Translations under genes and position numbers: made by a program | Source: JABSOG01 sp041583135 | GTDB lineage: Bacteria > Pseudomonadota > Gammaproteobacteria > Enterobacterales > Alteromonadaceae | Direction: 5' to 3' | NCBI GenBank assembly: GCA_041583135.1 | Contig: JBFHGJ010000005.1 | Coordinates: 61,411-125,410 of the forward strand | Length of the DNA stretch: 64,000 bases | Notes under the pieces: model-generated | The model's input: only the letters and a program-made list of their open reading frames with translations | Databases searched by the model: none | Told to the model about the DNA's origin: nothing | In this document: piece by piece, positions 53,604-62,220 of the stretch | Layout of the letters: each line of letters begins with the position of its first letter | How positions within the stretch are numbered: position 1 is the first letter of the stretch

Positions 53604-54533
53604 ATGTTAAGCAAAAATGCCAAACCCAATGTGCTGATTGTGGATGATGAGAAATCGAATCTCAAAATTCTCAGCGACATATTAAGAGAAGAAGCCAATG
53701 TCCTGATCGCCAAAAACGGCGTTCAGGCATTAACCAAAGCGCGAGAGTTGTCGCCGACACTGATCTTGTTGGATGTGGTCATGCCGGAAATGGATGGCTT
53801 TGATGTCATCGCTGCGCTCAAAGGTGATGAAAGAACCCATGCGATACCGGTTATTTTCATCACCGGTTTAAGTGATGTCAGTCATGAGGAAAAAGGCTTT
53901 ACCTTAGGGGCTTGCGACTATATTCAAAAACCTTTCCATGCCAATATCGTCAAAGCGCGGGTGAAGCTGCACCTACAACTGGCCAGACAGTGCCAATTGC
54001 TTGAGGAATTGGCCAACATCGACCCGCTAACCTCTTTATACAATCGTCGCAAATTCAAACAAACGCTTGAATATGAATGGGCTGCGGCAAGACGGGAGCA
54101 AAGCTGCTTGACCGTATTGATGCTCGATATCGACCGCTTTAAGCCATATAACGACAATTATGGTCACCCGATGGGGGATGAGGTGATCCAAAAGGTCGGT
54201 CGGGTGCTGAACGAACAGTTTAACCGTCCACGAGACTTTGTTGCCCGATTTGGCGGTGAGGAGTTTGTGGTGTTGCTGCCAAATACCTCGGGCGAACAAG
54301 TGCAGGCCAAGATGCAAGATTGCTGCGATGCGGTCAGGGCGCTAGAGATTTGTCATGAATATTCTGAACTTGGTGTCGTTACCGTCAGTATTGGCGGGGT
54401 CAGTTGTTATCCTGAGCAAGACACTGAAGCGCTGACGGTGGTTGAAGCTGCCGATTGTGCGCTGTATGAGGCCAAAGACAATGGCCGCAATTGCATTAAG
54501 TGGCAACAATTTAGACCCAAAGTATTGGCCTGA
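53604..54533 (+). CDS. Response regulator diguanylate cyclase (REC-GGDEF)
   Basis: 309 residues. The receiver domain has aspartates DDE at 14-16 and the phospho-acceptor D57 (LILLDVVMPEMDG). The GGDEF domain has an intact GGEEF at 217-221 and an I-site RPRD at 208-211, five residues before it, so it should make cyclic di-GMP under feedback inhibition. No sensor kinase is adjacent. Cytoplasmic. Confidence 0.95.
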   Translation: MLSKNAKPNVLIVDDEKSNLKILSDILREEANVLIAKNGVQALTKARELSPTLILLDVVMPEMDGFDVIAALKGDERTHAIPVIFITGLSDVSHEEKGFTLGACDYIQKPFHANIVKARVKLHLQLARQCQLLEELANIDPLTSLYNRRKFKQTLEYEWAAARREQSCLTVLMLDIDRFKPYNDNYGHPMGDEVIQKVGRVLNEQFNRPRDFVARFGGEEFVVLLPNTSGEQVQAKMQDCCDAVRALEICHEYSELGVVTVSIGGVSCYPEQDTEALTVVEAADCALYEAKDNGRNCIKWQQFRPKVLA

Positions 54534-54583
54534 GGGCAAACTAGGCTATACTCAAGTGCGACCGTCAAATTTGAGGACGCACA

Positions 54584-55522
54584 ATGTCGGGTTTTGATGT
54601 ACTTGAACAAAAAGTGCAGGCGCAATGTGATGCGCTGGCAGAATTTCCTGAAAAACGGCTGGCTATACGCGAGCGGTTTTATCGCCAATATCCTTGCAAG
54701 AGCAAAGCAAAAGATGCCACTGTGACTGACTTTGCTCAGTTCGAACAGCAGTTTTTTAGCCTTCAGGCCGAGCGTGGGGTGTTTAATGCTCTTGATGCGA
54801 CAGTGCCCGGGAGTCCTTGGTGGCGTGGCGTCAATTTAAAACTGATTTACTTTGCCGAATTGGCGCTGGCCATTTTGTCGCAAGCCGATGAATTTTCCAA
54901 CCTGCCGGTCGCCGTTAAGAAATGGCTCAAATACCTCAAAAAGCCCAATGCCAAAAACTGGTTTCGCGCCTTCAATAGCAGTGTGATCTGTGCCGCCAAC
55001 CTATGCCGAGTGGAAGCCGCGCAAGAGTCGGAGCAAGAACAGCAATATATCAATGTGATTTTATATCGATTGATGTTCGCCCAAGCCATGGAAGAACAGG
55101 CCGACATATTTACCAGTGGTGATGAAGCCGGGCAGGTGCCTTGGTCGTTTAACGTCGGCAATATCACCCATATGCCGAGCGTACAGGCAGAGAGTTATCC
55201 GTTAGAAGACGCCGCTGTTGATGATGCGTTGTCTGTTGTCGGCGATATTCAAGACCCTGAGCAAATGGCATTTGCCGCAGAGGTCGAAGCTAAGCTCGAT
55301 TCATTGGGTAACGCCGTTTATGGTATCGGTGAAGATAGGTTGTTAGAAGAATCGATGCCACTGGATGTGGTCAACTCATTAGATGAGCAGACTCAGTTGC
55401 TTGATAACCGATATATCCATCCTCATATGCAGCGTCTATTCGATAAGGTGGCGAAATGGGATAGTGTGCCTTTTGTTGCCGAGTGGTGCCAAAATGGCCG
55501 AGCGGTTTACCCGGCCATATAG
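54584..55522 (+). CDS. Hypothetical protein
   Basis: 312 residues, unrecognised. Soluble, mostly helical and acidic, with no signal peptide or membrane helix. Distinct stretches include FPEKRLAIRERFYRQYPC, WWRGVNLKLIYFAELALAIL and a C-terminal YIHPHMQRLFDKVAKWDSVPF. It follows the REC-GGDEF gene by 50 bases and may be co-transcribed, but the link is only positional. Codon use resembles its neighbours. Its 3' end converges on psuG with 9 bases between them. Confidence 0.7.
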   Translation: MSGFDVLEQKVQAQCDALAEFPEKRLAIRERFYRQYPCKSKAKDATVTDFAQFEQQFFSLQAERGVFNALDATVPGSPWWRGVNLKLIYFAELALAILSQADEFSNLPVAVKKWLKYLKKPNAKNWFRAFNSSVICAANLCRVEAAQESEQEQQYINVILYRLMFAQAMEEQADIFTSGDEAGQVPWSFNVGNITHMPSVQAESYPLEDAAVDDALSVVGDIQDPEQMAFAAEVEAKLDSLGNAVYGIGEDRLLEESMPLDVVNSLDEQTQLLDNRYIHPHMQRLFDKVAKWDSVPFVAEWCQNGRAVYPAI

Positions 55523-55531
55523 CCAGATTCG

Positions 55532-56452
55532 TTACTTTGCGAGGTGTATTGCGACCCCAGCTGCAAGCTTGGCATTGTTGAGTACCAGTTGGATGTTGCT
55601 GGCAAGGCTGTCGCCGCCTGTGAGTTCAGCGACTCGGGCGAGCAAAAAAGGCGTTGAGGCTTTACCGAATATCCCTTGCTTGTCCGCTTCTGCCAGTGCC
55701 TGTTCAATGGCCTGATTGATCAGGTTTTCATCCATGGCGTATTGCTCTGGTATCGGGTTGGCGACCACCACTCCACCATTTAACCCCAACGCCCACTTCA
55801 CCGCCAAAAATTCCGCAATTTCTACTGCACTGTCGAGTCTGTAATCTACGCTTTGTGAGCTGCTGCGGGTATAAAATGCCGGTAAAAATTCGGTTTTATA
55901 ACCGACAACGGGTACTCCATGGGTTTCTAAATACTCGCGAGTGAGCTTTAAATCCAGTATGGATTTGGCACCGGCGCACACCACGGCAACTGAGGTCTGT
56001 GCCAGCTCTTGCAGGTCGGCCGAAATATCAAAGGTTTGCTGCGCCTGACGGTGCACACCACCGATGCCGCCGGTAGCAAAAACCTTAATGCCTGCCATTT
56101 GAGCGACTATCATGGTGGCGGCGACGGTTGTTGCGCCAAGTTGTTTTTTGGCGCAGACATAAGGTAGGTCGCGACGTGAGCATTTGGTGACAGATTGTCC
56201 CGCTTTGGCCAATTGTTCTATTTCTTCGTGGCGTAAACCGGCTTTAAGCCTACCGTCGATAATGGCGATGGTGGCTGGCGTCGCACCGCTATCTCTTACC
56301 GCCTGCTCGACGCGTAAGGCTGTTTCGACATTTTCAGGATAAGGCATGCCATGAGAGATAATGGTGCTTTCCAAGGCAACTACCGGTTGCTTGTTATCGA
56401 GGGCCTGTTGTACGTCAGGGTGAATATCCAGATAGCTGTTTAGTTGGGTCAT
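55532..56452 (-). CDS. psuG: Pseudouridine-5'-phosphate glycosidase
   Basis: 306 residues. VALESTIISHGMPYPENVETAL at the start, VTKCSRRDLPYVCAKKQLGATTVAATM and the GGIGGVHR motif match PsuG. It splits pseudouridine 5'-phosphate into uracil and ribose 5-phosphate. ATG 56452 is preceded by AGGAA at about 10 bases; the frame also begins at TTG 56476, which overlaps the psuK stop. It is downstream of psuK in the same operon. Pseudouridine comes from RNA turnover. Confidence 0.95.
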   Translation of the reverse strand: MTQLNSYLDIHPDVQQALDNKQPVVALESTIISHGMPYPENVETALRVEQAVRDSGATPATIAIIDGRLKAGLRHEEIEQLAKAGQSVTKCSRRDLPYVCAKKQLGATTVAATMIVAQMAGIKVFATGGIGGVHRQAQQTFDISADLQELAQTSVAVVCAGAKSILDLKLTREYLETHGVPVVGYKTEFLPAFYTRSSSQSVDYRLDSAVEIAEFLAVKWALGLNGGVVVANPIPEQYAMDENLINQAIEQALAEADKQGIFGKASTPFLLARVAELTGGDSLASNIQLVLNNAKLAAGVAIHLAK

Positions 56453-56472
56453 TGATTCGATGTTCCTAATGA

Positions 56473-57393
56473 TCAATCGGTTAAAAAGGTATTGATGACG
56501 GCGCTTGGGCTAAGCCCGGGGCTTACGGCCTGAGCGCTGCTTAATGTCAGGGCGGCGCAGCCTAATGCAAAGCGAAGTTGCTCCGCTGCGCTTTGGTCAT
56601 GATTTTGGGCGGCAATAAAGCCTGCAAACAGGGCATCACCTGCGCCATTGTCGGCGCAGATCTCACTGTTGAATACCGGCTGCTGTACCAGTTCATTTTG
56701 AGTGCACAATAACGCCCCGTCAGCACCGAGACTCAGCAACACGCTATTGACACCAAGTGCGACCAGCCCTTGGGCCAACGCTCGATCGCTCATGGATTCA
56801 GACTGTTCTAGTAGACAACGGGCTTCGTCACGGTTGACCTTAAGGCTATGCAACTGGCCTAAGATTGGCTTGAGCTTGGCCACTTTCTTCACCGATACTC
56901 CATCGGCATGGAGCGGCTTATGGCTGTAATGCTGGCTGATCCATTGGAGGGTTGTGGCGGGTAAATTGGCCTCTATGACCAAGGCGTCGGCAGCTTCAAG
57001 GGTTGCGCGCTTTGACATCAATTGTTCTGGCGTCAACGCATCGATTATCGTCATATCATTGATGGCGACATAAAGTTGGCCGTCGTGATCGGTGATAGCC
57101 AAATAGGTGCCGGTGGCATGAATGGGCGAAATGATGGTGTCAGTGGTATCAATGCCACACTCTTGCGCACTTTGGATGATGACTTCGCGACCGAAGTCGT
57201 TGCCGAGCATGGTTAAAAGCTGGGTCTTGCAGCCCAGTCTCGCCAGATTTTCAGCGATATTACGGCCAACACCACCTGCGCTGGCATCAATACTGCCGGG
57301 GTTGGAGTCATGGGCACGTAAAGCGCTGGTCGCTTGGCCGGTCAAATCGAGGTTGGCACCGCCGATAACCAGCAGTGACAGGGGGGTTGCCAA
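56473..57393 (-). CDS. psuK: PfkB-type pseudouridine kinase
   Basis: 306 residues. PfkB family: VIGGANLDLTGQ near the start, GGVGRNIAENLARLG (substrate part) and the C-terminal CADNGAGDALFAGFIAA, with the catalytic aspartate in GAGDAL. Pairing with psuG indicates it phosphorylates pseudouridine, the first step of the pathway. The start is TTG 57393. No pseudouridine transporter lies beside the pair, so import, if any, is by another route. Confidence 0.9.
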   Translation of the reverse strand: MATPLSLLVIGGANLDLTGQATSALRAHDSNPGSIDASAGGVGRNIAENLARLGCKTQLLTMLGNDFGREVIIQSAQECGIDTTDTIISPIHATGTYLAITDHDGQLYVAINDMTIIDALTPEQLMSKRATLEAADALVIEANLPATTLQWISQHYSHKPLHADGVSVKKVAKLKPILGQLHSLKVNRDEARCLLEQSESMSDRALAQGLVALGVNSVLLSLGADGALLCTQNELVQQPVFNSEICADNGAGDALFAGFIAAQNHDQSAAEQLRFALGCAALTLSSAQAVSPGLSPSAVINTFLTD

Positions 57394-57718
57394 GATATTT
57401 GTCCTATGTCTGCAATTATGGCGTAAGTATAAGTAAAAAAGGCGCGCCTTGAAACGTTGTTATCGGCAACGGCGAATTGAAAAAAAGATCCGCTTGAACT
57501 GGTCAACCTGTAACAAAATTCCCTAGGCGGAAATTTGTCTCTTAGTTGTTGATTGCAAAGCTATTTAGCAATTTAGATGGCTAATTGCCAGGCGCTTATG
57601 TATCGCCGCCGATACAAAACTTCTGTAAGATATCCTTTACAGGGGGCTTACTTGCACTTGCAACATAGGTTATGATGTGAGCTATAAGATATTTGTAACT
57701 CAGGTATAGGAAAAATCT
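57394..57718. promoter_or_regulatory. Divergent psuK/tyrR control region
   Basis: 325 bases without a gene. It contains the TyrR box described separately and the promoters of both divergent genes. I did not assign -35/-10 boxes. Confidence 0.5.
57624..57641. promoter_or_regulatory. TyrR box upstream of tyrR
   Basis: TGTAAG-N6-TTTACA (57624-57641) matches the established TyrR consensus TGTAAAN6TTTACA at 11 of 12 fixed positions. It is 78 bases ahead of the tyrR start, so autoregulation is likely. Confidence 0.8.
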
Positions 57719-59281
57719 ATGCGTCTTGAAATTTGCTGTGAAGATCGTGTCGGCATCGTCCAAGAGGTGCTTAATATTTTGGTGCAACACCAAATTGACT
57801 TGAGAAAAATTGAAGTGGCGCCGTCGCAACAAAAGATGTATGTGGCTTTTCCTGAGGTGGAGTTTGAAAAGCTCCAGCAGGTCATGCCGCAAATCAGGCG
57901 TATTAAGGGGATTGGTGATGTCAAAACCATTTCCTTCATCCCATCGGAGCGGGAGCACAATGAATTAAAAACCTTGCTCAAGGCTCTACCTGATGGTGTT
58001 ATCTCTGTCGATATCAACGGCAAGGTACAAATAGCCAATCAAGCGGCGCTGTCAAGTATCGGGTGTGTTTCTGACGAAGTGATTGGGCATTCTATCAACA
58101 ACTTCTTTGAAGGTTTTGATTTTGTCAAATGGTTGTCCAGTGACGGCATTGACATGCAAACCATCCGTCTGTGTGCCGACAACGAGCGTTTTGTTGCCGA
58201 TGTATTGCCGGTTAGGGTTTGTGATGAGTCTTTAGGGGATAATCTTGTCGGTGCTGTGATTAATTTGAAATCGGAAAGCCGTCTTGGTGAACAGGTCGGT
58301 GCCATTCGTGAACCCGATGAGCAAACCTTTAGCGGCATCATTCATAAAAGCCCGCAAATGAAAAAGGTGCTGCGTGATGCCAAGCGTATGGCACAACTGT
58401 CGGCGCCAATGTTGTTGCACGGTGAAACCGGCACAGGCAAAGAAACCGTTGCCAAAGCCTGCCATGATGCAACCCGTGGTATTGAAGCGCCGTTTATGGC
58501 GATTAACTGCGCCTCTATTCCCGATGACGATGCTGAGGTGGAGTTGTTTGGCCGCGTATCGAGCAGCGCCGAGCGTATCACCAAGACCGGTTTGCTTGAG
58601 CAGGCCAATGGCGGCACCTTGTTTTTAGATGAGGTGGGGGATATGTCGCCGAATCTGCAAGCTAAGTTGGTGCGCTTTTTACAAAGCGGCTCGTTTAGAC
58701 GGGTCGGCGATGAAAAAGAGGTGAGCGTCGATGTTAGGGTGATCTGCTCAACCCAAAAAGACCTCAATGAATTGGTATCAAAGGGTAAATTTAGAGAAGA
58801 CCTATATTACCGCATCAATGTATTGACCCTGACTTTGCCCTCACTCAGAGAGCGCAAACAAGATATCATTCCGTTGGCTTTACACTTTATTCACCAGTTT
58901 GCTCAGCAACTTGGCTCGATAGTGCCAAGTATCGATGCTCAATGTGAAGCCCACATTAAAGAGTATGCATGGCCAGGTAATATTCGTCAGCTGGAGAACT
59001 CATTGTATCGTGCCGTCACGTTACTTGAGGGTGATGCGATCACGCTGCAAAGCCTGCAACTGCCCACCCATGCTAAAGCGCGGGTGATTGAACATGAGAT
59101 CACCGGCACCTTAGACGATGCGGTTAAACAGTATGAAGCAGGGATACTGCGCGAGCTGTTTCCGTCTTTCCCCAGCTCAAGGCAACTGGCAAAACGTTTA
59201 GGTTTGAGTCATACTGCCGTCGCCAATAAATTGCGTGAATACGGCATTAGCAAGAAAACCATGACTCCCGCGGTGCGATAA
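57719..59281 (+). CDS. tyrR: Aromatic amino acid regulator TyrR
   Basis: 520 residues, near 513 in E. coli TyrR. An N-terminal ACT domain (MRLEICCEDRVGIVQEVL) is followed by a PAS domain (about 80-140, LPDGVISVDINGKVQIANQAA). An AAA+ domain has Walker A HGETGTGKE and lacks the GAFTGA loop, as TyrR does (ELFGRVSSS here). The C-terminal helix-turn-helix is PSSRQLAKRLGLSHTAVANKLREYG. It controls aromatic amino acid genes in response to tyrosine and phenylalanine. A TyrR box lies upstream and maiA follows, fitting aromatic amino acid catabolism. Confidence 0.95.
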   Translation: MRLEICCEDRVGIVQEVLNILVQHQIDLRKIEVAPSQQKMYVAFPEVEFEKLQQVMPQIRRIKGIGDVKTISFIPSEREHNELKTLLKALPDGVISVDINGKVQIANQAALSSIGCVSDEVIGHSINNFFEGFDFVKWLSSDGIDMQTIRLCADNERFVADVLPVRVCDESLGDNLVGAVINLKSESRLGEQVGAIREPDEQTFSGIIHKSPQMKKVLRDAKRMAQLSAPMLLHGETGTGKETVAKACHDATRGIEAPFMAINCASIPDDDAEVELFGRVSSSAERITKTGLLEQANGGTLFLDEVGDMSPNLQAKLVRFLQSGSFRRVGDEKEVSVDVRVICSTQKDLNELVSKGKFREDLYYRINVLTLTLPSLRERKQDIIPLALHFIHQFAQQLGSIVPSIDAQCEAHIKEYAWPGNIRQLENSLYRAVTLLEGDAITLQSLQLPTHAKARVIEHEITGTLDDAVKQYEAGILRELFPSFPSSRQLAKRLGLSHTAVANKLREYGISKKTMTPAVR

Positions 59282-59321
59282 GGCGCCGCTGCTATTGTCA
59301 TTTAACTTTTCGGAGCGATAA

Positions 59322-59960
59322 ATGAAATTATACGGTTACTGGCGCTCGACCGCCGCATACCGCGTGCGCATTGCCTTGCACTTGAAAGACTTGCCATATG
59401 AAAATATCTCGGTTCATTTGGTTAAAGATGGCGGTGAGCAGTTTAAACCCGAGTATGTTGAATTAAACCCGGCCAAATTGGTGCCGACCTTAGTTGATGG
59501 CGATTTGTCGCTAAACCAATCGCTGGCCATTGTCGAGTATTTGGATGAGCAGTATCCGCAAAGCCCGTTGTTGCCACAACAACCCGCGCTTAGGGCAAAA
59601 GTCAGAGCGATGGCGCTGGATATTGCCACCGATATTCATCCGCTCAACAACTTAAGAGTGCTGAAGTATTTAAAAGGCACGCTTGAGGTGAGCGACGAGG
59701 CCAAAGATAATTGGTATGCCCACTGGATAACGGTAGGCTTTGAAGCGCTTGAAGCGCGGCTAAAAGACAGCGCTGGAAAGTTCTGCTTTGGCGACGAAGT
59801 GACGTTGGCTGATGTGTGTTTGGTGCCGCAGCTTTATAATGCCCGTCGTTTTAATGTGCCTTTGGAGGCTTTTCCTACCATTTGCCAAATAGAAGCCAAC
59901 TGCTTGGCTTTACCTGCCTTTGCTGCGGCAGTGCCGGAAAATCAGCCGGACGCCGGTTAA
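59322..59960 (+). CDS. maiA: Maleylacetoacetate isomerase (zeta-class glutathione transferase)
   Basis: 212 residues. MKLYGYWRSTAAYRVRIAL matches the zeta-class active-site region (S-S/T-x-A-x-RVRIAL), and DIATDIHPLNNLRVLKYL also fits. It isomerises maleylacetoacetate to fumarylacetoacetate in tyrosine degradation, using glutathione. hmgA and fahA are not in the window. It is placed 40 bases behind tyrR, probably co-transcribed. A strong terminator follows. Confidence 0.93.
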   Translation: MKLYGYWRSTAAYRVRIALHLKDLPYENISVHLVKDGGEQFKPEYVELNPAKLVPTLVDGDLSLNQSLAIVEYLDEQYPQSPLLPQQPALRAKVRAMALDIATDIHPLNNLRVLKYLKGTLEVSDEAKDNWYAHWITVGFEALEARLKDSAGKFCFGDEVTLADVCLVPQLYNARRFNVPLEAFPTICQIEANCLALPAFAAAVPENQPDAG

Positions 59961-59966
59961 ATTAGT

Positions 59967-59993
59967 AGCCCAGTTGCTGGGCTGCTATTTTCC
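59967..59993 (+). terminator. Terminator after maiA
   Basis: An AGCCCAG / CTGGGCT 7-bp stem with a 3-nt loop is followed by GCTATTTT, just beyond the maiA stop. Confidence 0.75.
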
Positions 59994-60461
59994 CCTTTGA
60001 TGTTATGAGCGAAAAACCGAAGTCTCTTTTTAGTTGTTCGCTTTTTTAGTTTTGCTTTTATTGGCAGGTATTTTGGAATTCTCAAGTTAAATGGGTAAGT
60101 GACCAAAGGGCGCGTATTGAGCAAAATACAGCATAAATTTACCTGTCTATCTTGTTGATCTATATGCTTGACCCTGTTTTGATTAAGCGAAAATTCCGAC
60201 CTTTTTATCACCAAATCCCGCTCTTTATATCGTCAATGTCCTACATGATGTTGGCAATTCCTCCACTGTCTAAATGATGGCAGTCAAATATACTTTAGCT
60301 CTGTCACCGAGCGTAAACAAAATGCTGGTGAACTAAACCTGAGTTTTATGCAAAGCTTAGGTTAATCACTTAGGGGACAATGGCCCCGGCAACAAAATGA
60401 CAATAAAGAAGTATGTATGCAGGTGACCTATGCACCTGTAGACAAGTTGAGGAAGAACAAG
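59994..60461. other. Intergenic region without a supported gene
   Basis: About 470 bases. Short frames (such as 59957-60214, minus) lack recognisable content. Nothing clear is seen except the ribosome site AGGAAG that serves the small gene at 60462. Confidence 0.5.
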
Positions 60462-60638
60462 ATGACTAGAGTACAAAGAGACACATTGGTTCACAACGCC
60501 GTTAAACGCCTGGTTGGCACGCCTGCGATGAATCATGTTTTGGATTTTTATGCCCGTACCAATATTCATAGTGACTTGGAACGGTTTGTGTTGGACCAAG
60601 TCGCTCGGTATAACCGCTCAAACGGTATTACCAAGTAA
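60462..60638 (+). CDS. Small hypothetical protein
   Basis: 58 residues from ATG 60462 (MTRVQRDTLVHNAVKRLVG), with AGGAAG about 8 bases upstream; the frame to 60417 is not used. Basic and helical, with no signal peptide or named motif. The good ribosome site and an independent position suggest a real gene. Function unknown. Confidence 0.55.
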   Translation: MTRVQRDTLVHNAVKRLVGTPAMNHVLDFYARTNIHSDLERFVLDQVARYNRSNGITK

Positions 60639-61035
60639 GTGAACGGCAAAGATCAGGGGCAACCTCACGTTTTTCAGTCGTCGTCAGATGCGTTTTTGAC
60701 CATTACTGATCCGATGTGTTTATCGGTTGCCTTAAAAATATTCACAACGCCTTTGGTTTAATCAAAACCTGTCTATAATATCCTCCACAACGCGCCCTTA
60801 CGCTATTTTCAGCGCAATATCAACGCTTTTTACGATTACATGCAATTTAAACTAATATTTATGCGTTGATCCTTGCAATGCCGTTTACGTAAAGGTAAAG
60901 TTGCCGCAGATTTTACACTGTGCTTGAGCTTCGTGAGTAGCTCGGCAAAGCAACTCAAATACTGGCCTGTGAGGTCGGTGTTCAAAATACTCATACAAAT
61001 CATCACCCTAAACCAATAATTGAGAAGAGACGTTT
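60639..61035 (+). promoter_or_regulatory. Control region of the branched-chain dehydrogenase operon
   Basis: 397 bases without a gene ahead of E1-alpha. The candidate promoter and operator at 60873-60901 are listed separately. TATAAT occurs at 60774-60779 without a good -35 box. The rest is unassigned. Confidence 0.5.
60873..60901 (+). promoter_or_regulatory. Candidate bkd promoter with a LiuR-like operator
   Basis: TTGCAA (60873-60878), a 17-bp spacer and TAAAGT (60896-60901) enclose TTTACGTAAAGGTAAA (60884-60899). From memory, MerR-type LiuR operators in gammaproteobacteria read about TTTACGTNAACGTAAA; this site is close with one arm weaker. It precedes E1-alpha by 135 bases. Confidence 0.4.
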
Positions 61036-62220
61036 ATGTCAAATCCAAATAACGTGAATGTATCGGTGGTGAGTGAACCAAAATTTATCGAAAATGGTGC
61101 ACTCGAATTTCCCATGTTCCAAGTCCTCGATGAGAACGGCGAGGTATTGGAAGGGGCCAAAGAGCCTGAGCTCGATAAGGAAACGGCACTGAAGATCTTT
61201 GACACTATGCAGTTTGTCCGAATCCTTGACGAACGTATGGTTGCCGCACAACGGCAAGGTCGTATCAGCTTCTATATGCAGTGCTTAGGCGAAGAAGCTG
61301 CAATTACCGGCAGTGCTGCGGCCCTTGAACTTAAAGATATGATGATGACGCAATATCGCGAACATGCGGCGTTGCATTATCGTGGCTTTACCCTGACTCA
61401 GTTTATGGATCAGATGTTCTCTAATGAAAGAGACTTAGGTAAAGGTCGCCAGATGCCAATTCACTACGGCTCAAAGGCGCTTAACTTTATGACCGTATCA
61501 TCACCACTGGCCACCCAAATTCCACAAGCAACCGGCTATGCCTATGGCCAAAAGCTCGCTGGAGATAAAGCCTGTACAATCTGTTATTTTGGTGAGGGCG
61601 CTGCCTCTGAGGGTGACTTCCACGCCGGTTTGAACATGGCTGCGGTACACAACGCGCCGGTACTTTTCTTCTGCCGTAACAATGGCTATGCGATTTCAAC
61701 GCCTGCTTCTGAACAATTTGCCGGTGACGGTATTGCCAGCCGCGGTATCGGTTATGGTATGAAAACCATTCGTGTCGATGGCTCAGATGTGCTGGCTGTC
61801 TATGAAGCCACGCGCATTGCCCGCGAGTATGCGGTAACCGAGAACAAGCCGGTATTGATCGAATCTTGTGCCTATCGTTTAGGTGGTCACTCAACCTCTG
61901 ATGACCCAACCGGCTATCGTACCAAAGACGAAGAACGTGAGTTTGGTGCCAACGACCCACTGATTAAATTCCGCAACTACCTTGTTGCCAAAGGCTGGTT
62001 GGATGAAAGTGGTTTAGAGAGCAAACTTGAAGTGCTGAAAAAGGAGATCCTTGACGCGGTTAAGGCGGCTGAGGTTATCGCCAAGCCTGCCATCGAGGAC
62101 TTGATCACCGACGTTTATCACGAGCCGACGCCGTTGTTGCAAGAGCAACTCAATCAGATCAAAGCACATATTAAGAAATACCCCGAGCACTATCCGGCCA
62201 CTGCAGGGAGAATTGAATAA
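61036..62220 (+). CDS. bkdA1: Branched-chain 2-oxoacid dehydrogenase E1 alpha
   Basis: 394 residues. It has the thiamine diphosphate segment YFGEGAASEGDFHAGLNMA...FCRNNGYAIS and the phosphorylation-loop-like YRLGGHSTSDDPTGYR typical of E1-alpha. The N-terminus (ALEFPMFQVLDENGEV) is the BCKDH form. It decarboxylates oxoacids from valine, leucine and isoleucine. It shares one base with the E1-beta start (TAATG). The window thus holds two sets of E1/E2 for 2-oxoacids; this one is the conventional two-gene E1. Confidence 0.92.
   Translation: MSNPNNVNVSVVSEPKFIENGALEFPMFQVLDENGEVLEGAKEPELDKETALKIFDTMQFVRILDERMVAAQRQGRISFYMQCLGEEAAITGSAAALELKDMMMTQYREHAALHYRGFTLTQFMDQMFSNERDLGKGRQMPIHYGSKALNFMTVSSPLATQIPQATGYAYGQKLAGDKACTICYFGEGAASEGDFHAGLNMAAVHNAPVLFFCRNNGYAISTPASEQFAGDGIASRGIGYGMKTIRVDGSDVLAVYEATRIAREYAVTENKPVLIESCAYRLGGHSTSDDPTGYRTKDEEREFGANDPLIKFRNYLVAKGWLDESGLESKLEVLKKEILDAVKAAEVIAKPAIEDLITDVYHEPTPLLQEQLNQIKAHIKKYPEHYPATAGRIE

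Noticed and set aside
59957..60214. 85-residue minus-strand frame
   Set aside because: It overlaps the maiA terminator and has no known pattern.
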